This document shows, piece by piece, positions 31,472 through 48,089 of a stretch of DNA of 64,000 nt; position 1 is the first letter of the stretch; each line of letters starts with the position of its first letter. The notes under the pieces are model-generated. The model had not been told where the DNA came from, searched no databases, and saw only the letters and a program-made list of their open reading frames with translations. Position numbers and translations under genes: made by a program. The stretch lies in assembly GCA_963514095.1 (NCBI GenBank), contig CAUPSS010000290.1, forward strand, positions 52,501-116,500, given 5' to 3'. This DNA comes from Eutrigla gurnardus. Lineage: Eukaryota; Chordata; Actinopteri; Perciformes; Triglidae.

Positions 31472-31662
31472 AACTCATGGCAGCTACAAATTTAAATATT
31501 ATGAATTGACTTGAGTTTTTTAGCAAAGCCATTTAGGGCATCTGAACATTTTAAATGTGCTGTCATGAGTTGAACTTGTTCCCAAAGCCAACCACACCAG
31601 TGATGTCATGACTTGAGCTTGGATGGATGTATGGATGAATGGATGTATGGATGTATGGATGT

Positions 31663-31735
<73 letters not shown>

Positions 31736-32451
31736 AAGTCTTGGCAGCTACAAATTTAAATATTATGTGTTCACTTGAGTTTTGTAGCAAAGCCATATAG
31801 GGCATCTGAACATTTTAAATGTGATGTCATGAGTTGAACTTGTCATCAAAGCCAACCACACCAGTGATGTCATGACTTCAGCTTTGTATCAAAGGAAAGC
31901 AGGTCAATTGAACATTCTAAATGTGGTGTCATGACTTGAGTTTTCTAGCAAAGCCATTTAGGGCATCTGAACATTCTAAATGTGATGTCATGACTGGAGC
32001 TTGTTATCAAAGCCAAGCACACCAGTGATGTCATGACTTCAGCTTTGTATCAAAGGAAAGCAGGTCAACTGAACATTCTAAATATGGTGTCATGACTTGA
32101 GTTTTCTAGCAAAGCCATTTAGGGCATCTGAACATTCTAAATGTGATGTCATGACTGGAGCTTGTTATCAAAGCCAAGCACACCAGTGATGTCATGACTT
32201 CAGCTTTGTATCAAAGGAAAGCAGGTCAATTGAACATTCTAAATGTGGTGTCATGACTGGAGCTTGTTATCAAAGCCAAGCACACCAGTGATGTCATGAC
32301 TTCAGCTTTGTATCAAAGGAAAGCAGGTCAACTGAACATTCTAAATGTGGTGTCATGAGTTGAACTTGTTCCCAAAGCCAACCACACCAGTGATGTCATG
32401 ACTTGATCTTGGATGATGGATGTATGGATGGATAAATGGATGGATGGATGC

Positions 32452-32508
<57 letters not shown>

Positions 32509-32702
32509 AACTCATGGCAGCTACAAATTTAAATATTATGAATTGACTTGAGTTTTTTAGCAAAGCCATTTAGGGCATCTGAACATTTTAAATGTGCTGT
32601 CATGAGTTGAACTTGTTCCCAAAGCCAACCACACCAGTGATGTCATGACTTGAGCTTGGATGGATGTATGGATGAATGGATGTATGGATGTATGGATGTA
32701 TG

Positions 32703-32780
<78 letters not shown>

Positions 32781-33335
32781 AAGTCTTGGCAGCTACAAAT
32801 TTAAATATTATGTGTTCACTTGAGTTTTGTAGCAAAGCCATATAGGGCATCTGAACATTTTAAATGTGATGTCATGAGTTGAACTTGTTATCAAAGCCAA
32901 CCACACCAGTGATGTCATGACTTCAGCTTTGTATCAAAGGAAAGCAGGTCAACTGAACATTCTAAATATGGTGTCATGACTTGAGTTTTCTAGCAAAGCC
33001 ATTTAGGGCATCTGAACATTCTAAATGTGATGTCATGACTGGAGCTTGTTATCAAAGCCAAGCACACCTGTGATGTCATGACTTCAGCTTTGTATCAAAG
33101 GAAAGCAGGTCAATTGAACATTCTAAATGTGGTGTCATGACTGGAGCTTGTTATCAAAGCCAAGCACACCAGTGATGTCATGACTTCAGCTTTGTATCAA
33201 AGGAAAGCAGGTCAACTGAACATTCTAAATGTGGTGTCATGAGTTGAACTTGTTCCCAAAGCCAACCACACCAGTGATGTCATGACTTGATCTTGGATGA
33301 TGGATGTATGGATGGATAAATGGATGGATGGATGC

Positions 33336-33416
<81 letters not shown>

Positions 33417-33607
33417 AACTCATGGCAGCTACAAATTTAAATATTATGAATTGACTTGAGTTTTTTAGCAAAGCCATTTAGGGCATCTGAACATTTTAAA
33501 TGTGCTGTCATGAGTTGAACTTGTTCCCAAAGCCAACCACACCAGTGATGTCATGACTTGAGCTTGGATGGATGTATGGATGAATGGATGTATGGATGTA
33601 TGGATGT

Positions 33608-33676
<69 letters not shown>

Positions 33677-34392
33677 AAGTCTTGGCAGCTACAAATTTAA
33701 ATATTATGTGTTCACTTGAGTTTTGTAGCAAAGCCATATAGGGCATCTGAACATTTTAAATGTGATGTCATGAGTTGAACTTGTCATCAAAGCCAACCAC
33801 ACCAGTGATGTCATGACTTCAGCTTTGTATCAAAGGAAAGCAGGTCAATTGAACATTCTAAATGTGGTGTCATGACTTGAGTTTTCTAGCAAAGCCATTT
33901 AGGGCATCTGAACATTCTAAATGTGATGTCATGACTGGAGCTTGTTATCAAAGCCAAGCACACCAGTGATGTCATGACTTCAGCTTTGTATCAAAGGAAA
34001 GCAGGTCAACTGAACATTCTAAATATGGTGTCATGACTTGAGTTTTCTAGCAAAGCCATTTAGGGCATCTGAACATTCTAAATGTGATGTCATGACTGGA
34101 GCTTGTTATCAAAGCCAAGCACACCAGTGATGTCATGACTTCAGCTTTGTATCAAAGGAAAGCAGGTCAATTGAACATTCTAAATGTGGTGTCATGACTG
34201 GAGCTTGTTATCAAAGCCAAGCACACCAGTGATGTCATGACTTCAGCTTTGTATCAAAGGAAAGCAGGTCAACTGAACATTCTAAATGTGGTGTCATGAG
34301 TTGAACTTGTTCCCAAAGCCAACCACACCAGTGATGTCATGACTTGATCTTGGATGATGGATGTATGGATGGATAAATGGATGGATGGATGC

Positions 34393-34423
<31 letters not shown>

Positions 34424-34424
34424 T

Positions 34425-34497
<73 letters not shown>

Positions 34498-34688
34498 AAC
34501 TCATGGCAGCTACAAATTTAAATATTATGAATTGACTTGAGTTTTTTAGCAAAGCCATTTAGGGCATCTGAACATTTTAAATGTGCTGTCATGAGTTGAA
34601 CTTGTTCCCAAAGCCAACCACACCAGTGATGTCATGACTTGAGCTTGGATGGATGTATGGATGAATGGATGTATGAATGTATGGATGT

Positions 34689-34761
<73 letters not shown>

Positions 34762-35109
34762 AAGTCTTGGCAGCTACAAATTTAAATATTATGTGTTCAC
34801 TTGAGTTTTGTAGCAAAGCCATATAGGGCATCTGAACATTTTAAATGTGATGTCATGAGTTGAACTTGTCATCAAAGCCAACCACACCAGTGATGTCATG
34901 ACTTCAGCTTTGTATCAAAGGAAAGCAGGTCAATTGAACATTCTAAATGTGGTGTCATGACTTGAGTTTTCTAGCAAAGCCATTTAGGGCATCTGAACAT
35001 TCTAAATGTGATGTCATGACTGGAGCTTGTTATCAAAGCCAAGCACACCAGTGATGTCATGACTTCAGCTTTGTATCAAAGGAAAGCAGGTCAATTGAAC
35101 ATTCTAAAT
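30637..35109. repeat. Type II HOR zone, short copies
   Basis: Copies lie at 30637-31273 (637 bp, a single GATA block), 31274-32346, 32347-33230, 33231-34287 and 34288-35109. The 30637-32346 and 32347-34287 stretches repeat the same block order at about 1.96-kb spacing; both carry the CACACCTGTG variant (31112 and 33069). The 34288 copy carries the GATATATAGATAG interruption near 34422, as in three earlier copies. Confidence 0.78.
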
Positions 35110-35222
35110 GTGGTGTCATGACTGGAGCTTGTTATCAAAGCCAAGCACACCAGTGATGTCATGACTTGAGCTTGGATGGATGTATGGATGTATGGATGGA
35201 TGTATGGATGTATGGATGTATG

Positions 35223-35288
<66 letters not shown>

Positions 35289-35482
35289 AACTCATGGCAG
35301 CTACAAATTTAAATATTATGAATTGACTTGAGTTTTTTAGCAAAGCCATTTAGGGCATCTGAACATTTTAAATGTGCTGTCATGAGTTGAACTTGTTCCC
35401 AAAGCCAACCACACCAGTGATGTCATGACTTGAGCTTGGATGGATGTATGGATGAATGGATGTATGGATGTATGGATGTATG

Positions 35483-35552
<70 letters not shown>

Positions 35553-36476
35553 AAGTCTTGGCAGCTACAAATTTAAATATTATGTGTTCACTTGAGTTTT
35601 GTAGCAAAGCCATATAGGGCATCTGAACATTTTAAATGTGATGTCATGAGTTGAACTTGTTATCAAAGCCAACCACACCAGTGATGTCATGACTTCAGCT
35701 TTGTATCAAAGGAAAGCAGGTCAACTGAACATTCTAAATGTGGTGTCATGACGTGAGTTTTCTAGCAAAGCCATTTAGGGCATTTGAACATTCTAAATGT
35801 GATGTCATGACTGGAGCTTGTTATCAAAGCCAAGCACACCAGTGATGTCATGACTTCAGCTTTGTATCAAAGGAAAGCAGGTCAATTGAACATTCTAAAT
35901 GTGGTGTCATGACTTGAGTTTTCTAGCAAAGCCATTTAGGGCATCTGAACATTCTAAATGTGATGTCATGACTGGAGCTTGTTATCAAAGCCAAGCACAC
36001 CAGTGATGTCATGACATCAGCTTTGTATCAAAGGAAAGCAGGTCAACTGAACATTCTAAATATGGTGTCATGACTTGAGTTTTCTAGCAAAGCCATTTAG
36101 GGCATCTGAACATTCTAAATGTGATGTCATGACTGGAGCTTGTTATCAAAGCCAAGCACACCAGTGATGTCATGACTTCAGCTTTGTATCAAAGGAAAGC
36201 AGGTCAATTGAACATTCTAAATGTGGTGTCATGACTTGAGTTTTCTAGCAAAGCCATTTAGGGCATCTGAACATTCTAAATGTGATGTCATGACTGGAGC
36301 TTGTTATCAAAGCCAAGCACACCAGTGATGTCATGACTTCAGCTTGTTATGAAAGGAAAGCAGGTCAACTGAACATTCTAAATGTGGTGTCATGAGTTGA
36401 ACTTGTTCCCAAAGCCAACCACACCAGTGATGTCATGACTTGATCTTGGATGGATGGATGTATGTATGGATAGATT

Positions 36477-36558
<82 letters not shown>

Positions 36559-36752
36559 AACTCATGGCAGCTACAAATTTAAATATTATGAATTGACTTG
36601 AGTTTTTTAGCAAAGCCATTTAGGGCATCTGAACATTTTAAATGTGCTGTCATGAGTTGAACTTGTTCCCAAAGCCAACCACACCAGTGATGTCATGACT
36701 TGAGCTTGGATGGATGTATGGATGAATGGATGTATGGATGTATGGATGTATG

Positions 36753-36823
<71 letters not shown>

Positions 36824-37020
36824 GGATAGAAACTCATGGCAGCTACAAATTTAAATATTGTGAATTGACTTGAGTTTTTTAGCAAAGCCATTTAGGGCAT
36901 CTGAACATTTTAAATGTGCTGTCATGAGTTGAACTTGTTCCCAAAGCCAACCACACCAGTGATGTCATGACTTGAGCTTGGATGGATGTATGGATGTATG
37001 GATGGATGTATGGATGTATG

Positions 37021-37090
<70 letters not shown>

Positions 37091-37701
37091 AAGTCTTGGC
37101 AGCTACAAATTTAAATATTATGTGTTCACTTGAGTTTTGTAGCAAAGCCATATAGGGAATCTGAACATTTTAAATGTGATGTCATGAGTTGAACTTGTTA
37201 TCAAAGCCAACCACACCAGTGATGTCATGACTTCAGCTTTGTATCAAAGGAAAGCAGGTCAATTGAACATTCTAAATGTGGTGTCATGACTTGAGTTTTC
37301 TAGCAAAGCCATTTAGGGCATCTGAACATTCTAAATGTGATGTCATGACTGGAGCTTGTTATCAAAGCCAAGCACACCAGTGATGTCATGACTTCAGCTT
37401 TGTATCAAAGGAAAGCAGGTCAACTGAACATTCTAAATATGGTGTCATGACTTGAGTTTTCTAGCAAAGCCATTTAGGGCATCTGAACATTCTAAATGTG
37501 ATGTCATGACTGGAGCTTGTTATCAAAGCCAAGCACACCAGTGATGTCATGACTTCAGCTTTGTATCAAAGGAAAGCAGGTCAATTGAACATTCTAAATG
37601 TGGTGTCATGACTGGAGCTTGTTATCAAAGCCAAGCACACCAGTGATGTCATGACTTCAGCTTTGTATCAAAGGAAAGCAGGTCAACTGAACATTCTAAA
37701 T
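35110..37701. repeat. Second type III HOR pair
   Basis: Copies lie at 35110-36383 and 36384-37701. The first reproduces 28217-29498 (1274 versus 1282 bp), including the CpG-bearing B monomer (35752) and the GATGAAAGG-type last A. The second shares its opening blocks with 29499-30636, including the TAGATTGATAG interruption and a TAGGGAATCTG variant, but has a full 526-bp tail. The tail monomer at about 37368 is an uninterrupted counterpart of the retrotransposon target site. Confidence 0.8.
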
Positions 37702-37806
37702 GTGGTGTCATGAGTTGAACTTGTTCCCAAAGCCAACCACACCAGTGATGTCATGACTTGATCTTGGATGATGGATGTATGGATGGATAAATGGATGGAT
37801 GGATGC

Positions 37807-37867
<61 letters not shown>

Positions 37868-38061
37868 AACTCATGGCAGCTACAAATTTAAATATTATGA
37901 ATTGACTTGAGTTTTTTAGCAAAGCCATTTAGGGCATCTGAACATTTTAAATGTGCTGTCATGAGTTGAACTTGTTCCCAAAGCCAACCACACCAGTGAT
38001 GTCATGACTTGAGCTTGGATGGATGTATGGATGAATGGATGTATGGATGTATGGATGTATG

Positions 38062-38143
<82 letters not shown>

Positions 38144-39059
38144 AAGTCTTGGCAGCTACAAATTTAAATATTATGTGTTCACTTGAGTTTTGTAGCAAAG
38201 CCATATAGGGCATCTGAACATTTTAAATGTGATGTCATGAGTTGAACTTGTTATCAAAGCCAACCACACCAGTGATGTCATGACTTCAGCTTTGTATCAA
38301 AGGAAAGCAGGTCAACTGAACATTCTAAATGTGGTGTCATGACGTGAGTTTTCTAGCAAAGCCATTTAGGGCATTTGAACATTCTAAATGTGATGTCATG
38401 ACTGGAGCTTGTTATCAAAGCCAAGCACACCAGTGATGTCATGACTTCAGCTTTGTATCAAAGGAAAGCAGGTCAATTGAACATTCTAAATGTGGTGTCA
38501 TGACTTGAGTTTTCTAGCAAAGCCATTTAGGGCATCTGAACATTCTAAATGTGATGTCATGACTGGAGCTTGTTATCAAAGCCAAGCACACCAGTGATGT
38601 CATGACATCAGCTTTGTATCAAAGGAAAGCAGGTCAACTGAACATTCTAAATATGGTGTCATGACTTGAGTTTTCTAGCAAAGCCATTTAGGGCATCTGA
38701 ACATTCTAAATGTGATGTCATGACTGGAGCTTGTTATCAAAGCCAAGCACACCAGTGATGTCATGACTTCAGCTTTGTATCAAAGGAAAGCAGGTCAATT
38801 GAACATTCTAAATGTGGTGTCATGACTTGAGTTTTCTAGCAAAGCCATTTAGGGCATCTGAACATTCTAAATGTGATGTCATGACTGGAGCTTGTTATCA
38901 AAGCCAAGCACACCAGTGATGTCATGACTTCAGCTTGTTATGAAAGGAAAGCAGGTCAACTGAACATTCTAAATGTGGTGTCATGAGTTGAACTTGTTCC
39001 CAAAGCCAACCACACCAGTGATGTCATGACTTGATCTTGGATGGATGGATGTATGTATG

Positions 39060-39129
<70 letters not shown>

Positions 39130-39323
39130 AACTCATGGCAGCTACAAATTTAAATATTATGAATTGACTTGAGTTTTTTAGCAAAGCCATTTAGGGCATC
39201 TGAACATTTTAAATGTGCTGTCATGAGTTGAACTTGTTCCCAAAGCCAACCACACCAGTGATGTCATGACTGGAGCTTGGATGGATGTATGGATGAATGG
39301 ATGTATGGATGTATGGATGTATG

Positions 39324-39361
<38 letters not shown>

Positions 39362-39555
39362 AACTCATGGCAGCTACAAATTTAAATATTATGAATTGAC
39401 TTGAGTTTTTTAGCAAAGCCATTTAGGGCATCTGAACATTTTAAATGTGCTGTCATGAGTTGAACTTGTTCCCAAAGCCAACCACACCAGTGATGTCATG
39501 ACTTGAGCTTGGATGGATGTATGGATGAATGGATGTATGGATGTATGGATGTATG

Positions 39556-39642
<87 letters not shown>

Positions 39643-39839
39643 GGATAGAAACTCATGGCAGCTACAAATTTAAATATTGTGAATTGACTTGAGTTTTTTA
39701 GCAAAGCCATTTAGGGCATCTGAACATTTTAAATGTGCTGTCATGAGTTGAACTTGTTCCCAAAGCCAACCACACCAGTGATGTCATGACTTGAGCTTGG
39801 ATGGATGTATGGATGTATGGATGGATGTATGGATGTATG

Positions 39840-39905
<66 letters not shown>

Positions 39906-40621
39906 AAGTCTTGGCAGCTACAAATTTAAATATTATGTGTTCACTTGAGTTTTGTAGCAAAGCCATATAGGGAATCTGAACATTTTAAATGTGATGTCAT
40001 GAGTTGAACTTGTTATCAAAGCCAACCACACCAGTGATGTCATGACTTCAGCTTTGTATCAAAGGAAAGCAGGTCAATTGAACATTCTAAATGTGGTGTC
40101 ATGACTTGAGTTTTCTAGCAAAGCCATTTAGGGCATCTGAACATTCTAAATGTGATGTCATGACTGGAGCTTGTTATCAAAGCCAAGCACACCAGTGATG
40201 TCATGACTTCAGCTTTGTATCAAAGGAAAGCAGGTCAACTGAACATTCTAAATATGGTGTCATGACTTGAGTTTTCTAGCAAAGCCATTTAGGGCATCTG
40301 AACATTCTAAATGTGATGTCATGACTGGAGCTTGTTATCAAAGCCAAGCACACCAGTGATGTCATGACTTCAGCTTTGTATCAAAGGAAAGCAGGTCAAT
40401 TGAACATTCTAAATGTGGTGTCATGACTGGAGCTTGTTATCAAAGCCAAGCACACCAGTGATGTCATGACTTCAGCTTTGTATCAAAGGAAAGCAGGTCA
40501 ACTGAACATTCTAAATGTGGTGTCATGAGTTGAACTTGTTCCCAAAGCCAACCACACCAGTGATGTCATGACTTGATCTTGGATGATGGATGTATGGATG
40601 GATAAATGGATGGATGGATGC

Positions 40622-40682
<61 letters not shown>

Positions 40683-40876
40683 AACTCATGGCAGCTACAA
40701 ATTTAAATATTATGAATTGACTTGAGTTTTTTAGCAAAGCCATTTAGGGCATCTGAACATTTTAAATGTGCTGTCATGAGTTGAACTTGTTCCCAAAGCC
40801 AACCACACCAGTGATGTCATGACTTGAGCTTGGATGGATGTATGGATGAATGGATGTATGGATGTATGGATGTATG

Positions 40877-40966
<90 letters not shown>

Positions 40967-41882
40967 AAGTCTTGGCAGCTACAAATTTAAATATTATGTG
41001 TTCACTTGAGTTTTGTAGCAAAGCCATATAGGGCATCTGAACATTTTAAATGTGATGTCATGAGTTGAACTTGTTATCAAAGCCAACCACACCAGTGATG
41101 TCATGACTTCAGCTTTGTATCAAAGGAAAGCAGGTCAACTGAACATTCTAAATGTGGTGTCATGACGTGAGTTTTCTAGCAAAGCCATTTAGGGCATTTG
41201 AACATTCTAAATGTGATGTCATGACTGGAGCTTGTTATCAAAGCCAAGCACACCAGTGATGTCATGACTTCAGCTTTGTATCAAAGGAAAGCAGGTCAAT
41301 TGAACATTCTAAATGTGGTGTCATGACTTGAGTTTTCTAGCAAAGCCATTTAGGGCATCTGAACATTCTAAATGTGATGTCATGACTGGAGCTTGTTATC
41401 AAAGCCAAGCACACCAGTGATGTCATGACATCAGCTTTGTATCAAAGGAAAGCAGGTCAACTGAACATTCTAAATATGGTGTCATGACTTGAGTTTTCTA
41501 GCAAAGCCATTTAGGGCATCTGAACATTCTAAATGTGATGTCATGACTGGAGCTTGTTATCAAAGCCAAGCACACCAGTGATGTCATGACTTCAGCTTTG
41601 TATCAAAGGAAAGCAGGTCAATTGAACATTCTAAATGTGGTGTCATGACTTGAGTTTTCTAGCAAAGCCATTTAGGGCATCTGAACATTCTAAATGTGAT
41701 GTCATGACTGGAGCTTGTTATCAAAGCCAAGCACACCAGTGATGTCATGACTTCAGCTTGTTATGAAAGGAAAGCAGGTCAACTGAACATTCTAAATGTG
41801 GTGTCATGAGTTGAACTTGTTCCCAAAGCCAACCACACCAGTGATGTCATGACTTGATCTTGGATGGATGGATGTATGTATG

Positions 41883-41948
<66 letters not shown>

Positions 41949-42142
41949 AACTCATGGCAGCTACAAATTTAAATATTATGAATTGACTTGAGTTTTTTAG
42001 CAAAGCCATTTAGGGCATCTGAACATTTTAAATGTGCTGTCATGAGTTGAACTTGTTCCCAAAGCCAACCACACCAGTGATGTCATGACTGGAGCTTGGA
42101 TGGATGTATGGATGAATGGATGTATGGATGTATGGATGTATG

Positions 42143-42220
<78 letters not shown>

Positions 42221-43136
42221 AAGTCTTGGCAGCTACAAATTTAAATATTATGTGTTCACTTGAGTTTTGTAGCAAAGCCATATAGGGCATCTGAACATTT
42301 TAAATGTGATGTCATGAGTTGAACTTGTTATCAAAGCCAACCACACCAGTGATGTCATGACTTCAGCTTTGTATCAAAGGAAAGCAGGTCAACTGAACAT
42401 TCTAAATGTGGTGTCATGACGTGAGTTTTCTAGCAAAGCCATTTAGGGCATTTGAACATTCTAAATGTGATGTCATGACTGGAGCTTGTTATCAAAGCCA
42501 AGCACACCAGTGATGTCATGACTTCAGCTTTGTATCAAAGGAAAGCAGGTCAATTGAACATTCTAAATGTGGTGTCATGACTTGAGTTTTCTAGCAAAGC
42601 CATTTAGGGCATCTGAACATTCTAAATGTGATGTCATGACTGGAGCTTGTTATCAAAGCCAAGCACACCAGTGATGTCATGACATCAGCTTTGTATCAAA
42701 GGAAAGCAGGTCAACTGAACATTCTAAATATGGTGTCATGACTTGAGTTTTCTAGCAAAGCCATTTAGGGCATCTGAACATTCTAAATGTGATGTCATGA
42801 CTGGAGCTTGTTATCAAAGCCAAGCACACCAGTGATGTCATGACTTCAGCTTTGTATCAAAGGAAAGCAGGTCAATTGAACATTCTAAATGTGGTGTCAT
42901 GACTTGAGTTTTCTAGCAAAGCCATTTAGGGCATCTGAACATTCTAAATGTGATGTCATGACTGGAGCTTGTTATCAAAGCCAAGCACACCAGTGATGTC
43001 ATGACTTCAGCTTGTTATGAAAGGAAAGCAGGTCAACTGAACATTCTAAATGTGGTGTCATGAGTTGAACTTGTTCCCAAAGCCAACCACACCAGTGATG
43101 TCATGACTTGATCTTGGATGGATGGATGTATGTATG

Positions 43137-43218
<82 letters not shown>

Positions 43219-43698
43219 AACTCATGGCAGCTACAAATTTAAATATTATGAATTGACTTGAGTTTTTTAGCAAAGCCATTTAGGGCATCTGAACATTTTA
43301 AATGTGCTGTCATGAGTTGAACTTGTTCCCAAAGCCAACCACACCAGTGATGTCATGACTGGAGCTTGTTATCAAAGCCAAGCACACCAGTGATGTCATG
43401 ACTTCAGCTTTGTATCAAAGGAAAGCAGGTCAACTGAACATTCTAAATATGGTGTCATGACTTGAGTTTTCTAGCAAAGCCATTTAGGGCATCTGAACAT
43501 TCTAAATGTGATGTCATGACTGGAGCTTGTTATCAAAGCCAAGCACACCAGTGATGTCATGACTTCAGCTTTGTATCAAAGGAAAGCAGGTCAATTGAAC
43601 ATTCTAAATGTGGTGTCATGAGTTGAACTTGTTCCCAAAGCCAACCACACCAGTGATGTCATGACTTGATCTTGGATGGATGGATGTATGTATGTATG

Positions 43699-43780
<82 letters not shown>

Positions 43781-43970
43781 AACTCATGGCAGCTACAAAT
43801 TTAAATATTGTGAATTGACTTGAGTTTTTTAGCAAAGCCATTTAGGGCATCTGAACATTTTAAATGTGCTGTCATGAGTTGAACTTGTTCCCAAAGCCAA
43901 CCACACCAGTGATGTCATGACTTGAGCTTGGATGGATGTATGGATGTATGGATGGATGTATGGATGTATG

Positions 43971-44036
<66 letters not shown>

Positions 44037-44591
44037 AAGTCTTGGCAGCTACAAATTTAAATATTATGTGTTCACTTGAGTTTTGTAGCAAAGCCATATA
44101 GGGCATCTGAACATTTTAAATGTGATGTCATGAGTTGAACTTGTTATCAAAGCCAACCACACCAGTGATGTCATGACTTCAGCTTTGTATCAAAGGAAAG
44201 CAGGTCAACTGAACATTCTAAATATGGTGTCATGACTTGAGTTTTCTAGCAAAGCCATTTAGGGCATCTGAACATTCTAAATGTGATGTCATGACTGGAG
44301 CTTGTTATCAAAGCCAAGCACACCAGTGATGTCATGACTTCAGCTTTGTATCAAAGGAAAGCAGGTCAATTGAACATTCTAAATGTGGTGTCATGACTGG
44401 AGCTTGTTATCAAAGCCAAGCACACCAGTGATGTCATGACTTCAGCTTTGTATCAAAGGAAAGCAGGTCAACTGAACATTCTAAATGTGGTGTCATGAGT
44501 TGAACTTGTTCCCAAAGCCAACCACACCAGTGATGTCATGACTTGATCTTGGATGATGGATGTATGGATGGATAAATGGATGGATGGATGC

Positions 44592-44672
<81 letters not shown>

Positions 44673-44866
44673 AACTCATGGCAGCTACAAATTTAAATAT
44701 TATGAATTGACTTGAGTTTTTTAGCAAAGCCATTTAGGGCATCTGAACATTTTAAATGTGCTGTCATGAGTTGAACTTGTTCCCAAAGCCAACCACACCA
44801 GTGATGTCATGACTTGAGCTTGGATGGATGTATGGATGAATGGATGTATGGATGTATGGATGTATG

Positions 44867-44944
<78 letters not shown>

Positions 44945-45860
44945 AAGTCTTGGCAGCTACAAATTTAAATATTATGTGTTCACTTGAGTTTTGTAGCAAA
45001 GCCATATAGGGCATCTGAACATTTTAAATGTGATGTCATGAGTTGAACTTGTTATCAAAGCCAACCACACCAGTGATGTCATGACTTCAGCTTTGTATCA
45101 AAGGAAAGCAGGTCAACTGAACATTCTAAATGTGGTGTCATGACGTGAGTTTTCTAGCAAAGCCATTTAGGGCATTTGAACATTCTAAATGTGATGTCAT
45201 GACTGGAGCTTGTTATCAAAGCCAAGCACACCAGTGATGTCATGACTTCAGCTTTGTATCAAAGGAAAGCAGGTCAATTGAACATTCTAAATGTGGTGTC
45301 ATGACTTGAGTTTTCTAGCAAAGCCATTTAGGGCATCTGAACATTCTAAATGTGATGTCATGACTGGAGCTTGTTATCAAAGCCAAGCACACCAGTGATG
45401 TCATGACATCAGCTTTGTATCAAAGGAAAGCAGGTCAACTGAACATTCTAAATATGGTGTCATGACTTGAGTTTTCTAGCAAAGCCATTTAGGGCATCTG
45501 AACATTCTAAATGTGATGTCATGACTGGAGCTTGTTATCAAAGCCAAGCACACCAGTGATGTCATGACTTCAGCTTTGTATCAAAGGAAAGCAGGTCAAT
45601 TGAACATTCTAAATGTGGTGTCATGACTTGAGTTTTCTAGCAAAGCCATTTAGGGCATCTGAACATTCTAAATGTGATGTCATGACTGGAGCTTGTTATC
45701 AAAGCCAAGCACACCAGTGATGTCATGACTTCAGCTTGTTATGAAAGGAAAGCAGGTCAACTGAACATTCTAAATGTGGTGTCATGAGTTGAACTTGTTC
45801 CCAAAGCCAACCACACCAGTGATGTCATGACTTGATCTTGGATGGATGGATGTATGTATG

Positions 45861-45938
<78 letters not shown>

Positions 45939-46418
45939 AACTCATGGCAGCTACAAATTTAAATATTATGAATTGACTTGAGTTTTTTAGCAAAGCCATT
46001 TAGGGCATCTGAACATTTTAAATGTGCTGTCATGAGTTGAACTTGTTCCCAAAGCCAACCACACCAGTGATGTCATGACTGGAGCTTGTTATCAAAGCCA
46101 AGCACACCAGTGATGTCATGACTTCAGCTTTGTATCAAAGGAAAGCAGGTCAACTGAACATTCTAAATATGGTGTCATGACTTGAGTTTTCTAGCAAAGC
46201 CATTTAGGGCATCTGAACATTCTAAATGTGATGTCATGACTGGAGCTTGTTATCAAAGCCAAGCACACCAGTGATGTCATGACTTCAGCTTTGTATCAAA
46301 GGAAAGCAGGTCAATTGAACATTCTAAATGTGGTGTCATGAGTTGAACTTGTTCCCAAAGCCAACCACACCAGTGATGTCATGACTTGATCTTGGATGGA
46401 TGGATGTATGTATGTATG

Positions 46419-46492
<74 letters not shown>

Positions 46493-46686
46493 AACTCATG
46501 GCAGCTACAAATTTAAATATTATGAATTGACTTGAGTTTTTTAGCAAAGCCATTTAGGGCATCTGAACATTTTAAATGTGCTGTCATGAGTTGAACTTGT
46601 TCCCAAAGCCAACCACACCAGTGATGTCATGACTTGAGCTTGGATGGATGTATGGATGAATGGATGTATGGATGTATGGATGTATG

Positions 46687-46764
<78 letters not shown>

Positions 46765-46946
46765 AACTCATGGCAGCTACAAATTTAAATATTGTGAATT
46801 GACTTGAGTTTTTTAGCAAAGCCATTTAGGGCATCTGAACATTTTAAATGTGCTGTCATGAGTTGAACTTGTTCCCAAAGCCAACCACACCAGTGATGTC
46901 ATGACTTGAGCTTGGATGGATGTATGGATGTATGGATGGATGTATG

Positions 46947-47036
<90 letters not shown>

Positions 47037-47752
47037 AAGTCTTGGCAGCTACAAATTTAAATATTATGTGTTCACTTGAGTTTTGTAGCAAAGCCATATA
47101 GGGCATCTGAACATTTTAAATGTGATGTCATGAGTTGAACTTGTTATCAAAGCCAACCACACCAGTGATGTCATGACTTCAGCTTTGTATCAAAGGAAAG
47201 CAGGTCAATTGAACATTCTAAATGTGGTGTCATGACTTGAGTTTTCTAGCAAAGCCATTTAGGGCATCTGAACATTCTAAATGTGATGTCATGACTGGAG
47301 CTTGTTATCAAAGCCAAGCACACCAGTGATGTCATGACTTCAGCTTTGTATCAAAGGAAAGCAGGTCAACTGAACATTCTAAATATGGTGTCATGACTTG
47401 AGTTTTCTAGCAAAGCCATTTAGGGCATCTGAACATTCTAAATGTGATGTCATGACTGGAGCTTGTTATCAAAGCCAAGCACACCAGTGATGTCATGACT
47501 TCAGCTTTGTATCAAAGGAAAGCAGGTCAATTGAACATTCTAAATGTGGTGTCATGACTGGAGCTTGTTATCAAAGCCAAGCACACCAGTGATGTCATGA
47601 CTTCAGCTTTGTATCAAAGGAAAGCAGGTCAACTGAACATTCTAAATGTGGTGTCATGAGTTGAACTTGTTCCCAAAGCCAACCACACCAGTGATGTCAT
47701 GACTTGATCTTGGATGATGGATGTATGGATGGATAAATGGATGGATGGATGC

Positions 47753-47833
<81 letters not shown>

Positions 47834-48035
47834 AACTCATGGCAGCTACAAATTTAAATATTATGAATTGACTTGAGTTTTTTAGCAAAGCCATTTAGGG
47901 CATCTGAACATTTTAAATGTGCTGTCATGAGTTGAACTTGTTCCCAAAGCCAACCACACCAGTGATGTCATGACTTGAGCTTGGATGGATGTATGGATGA
48001 ATGGATGAATGGATGTATGGATGTATGGATGTATG

Positions 48036-48089
<54 letters not shown>

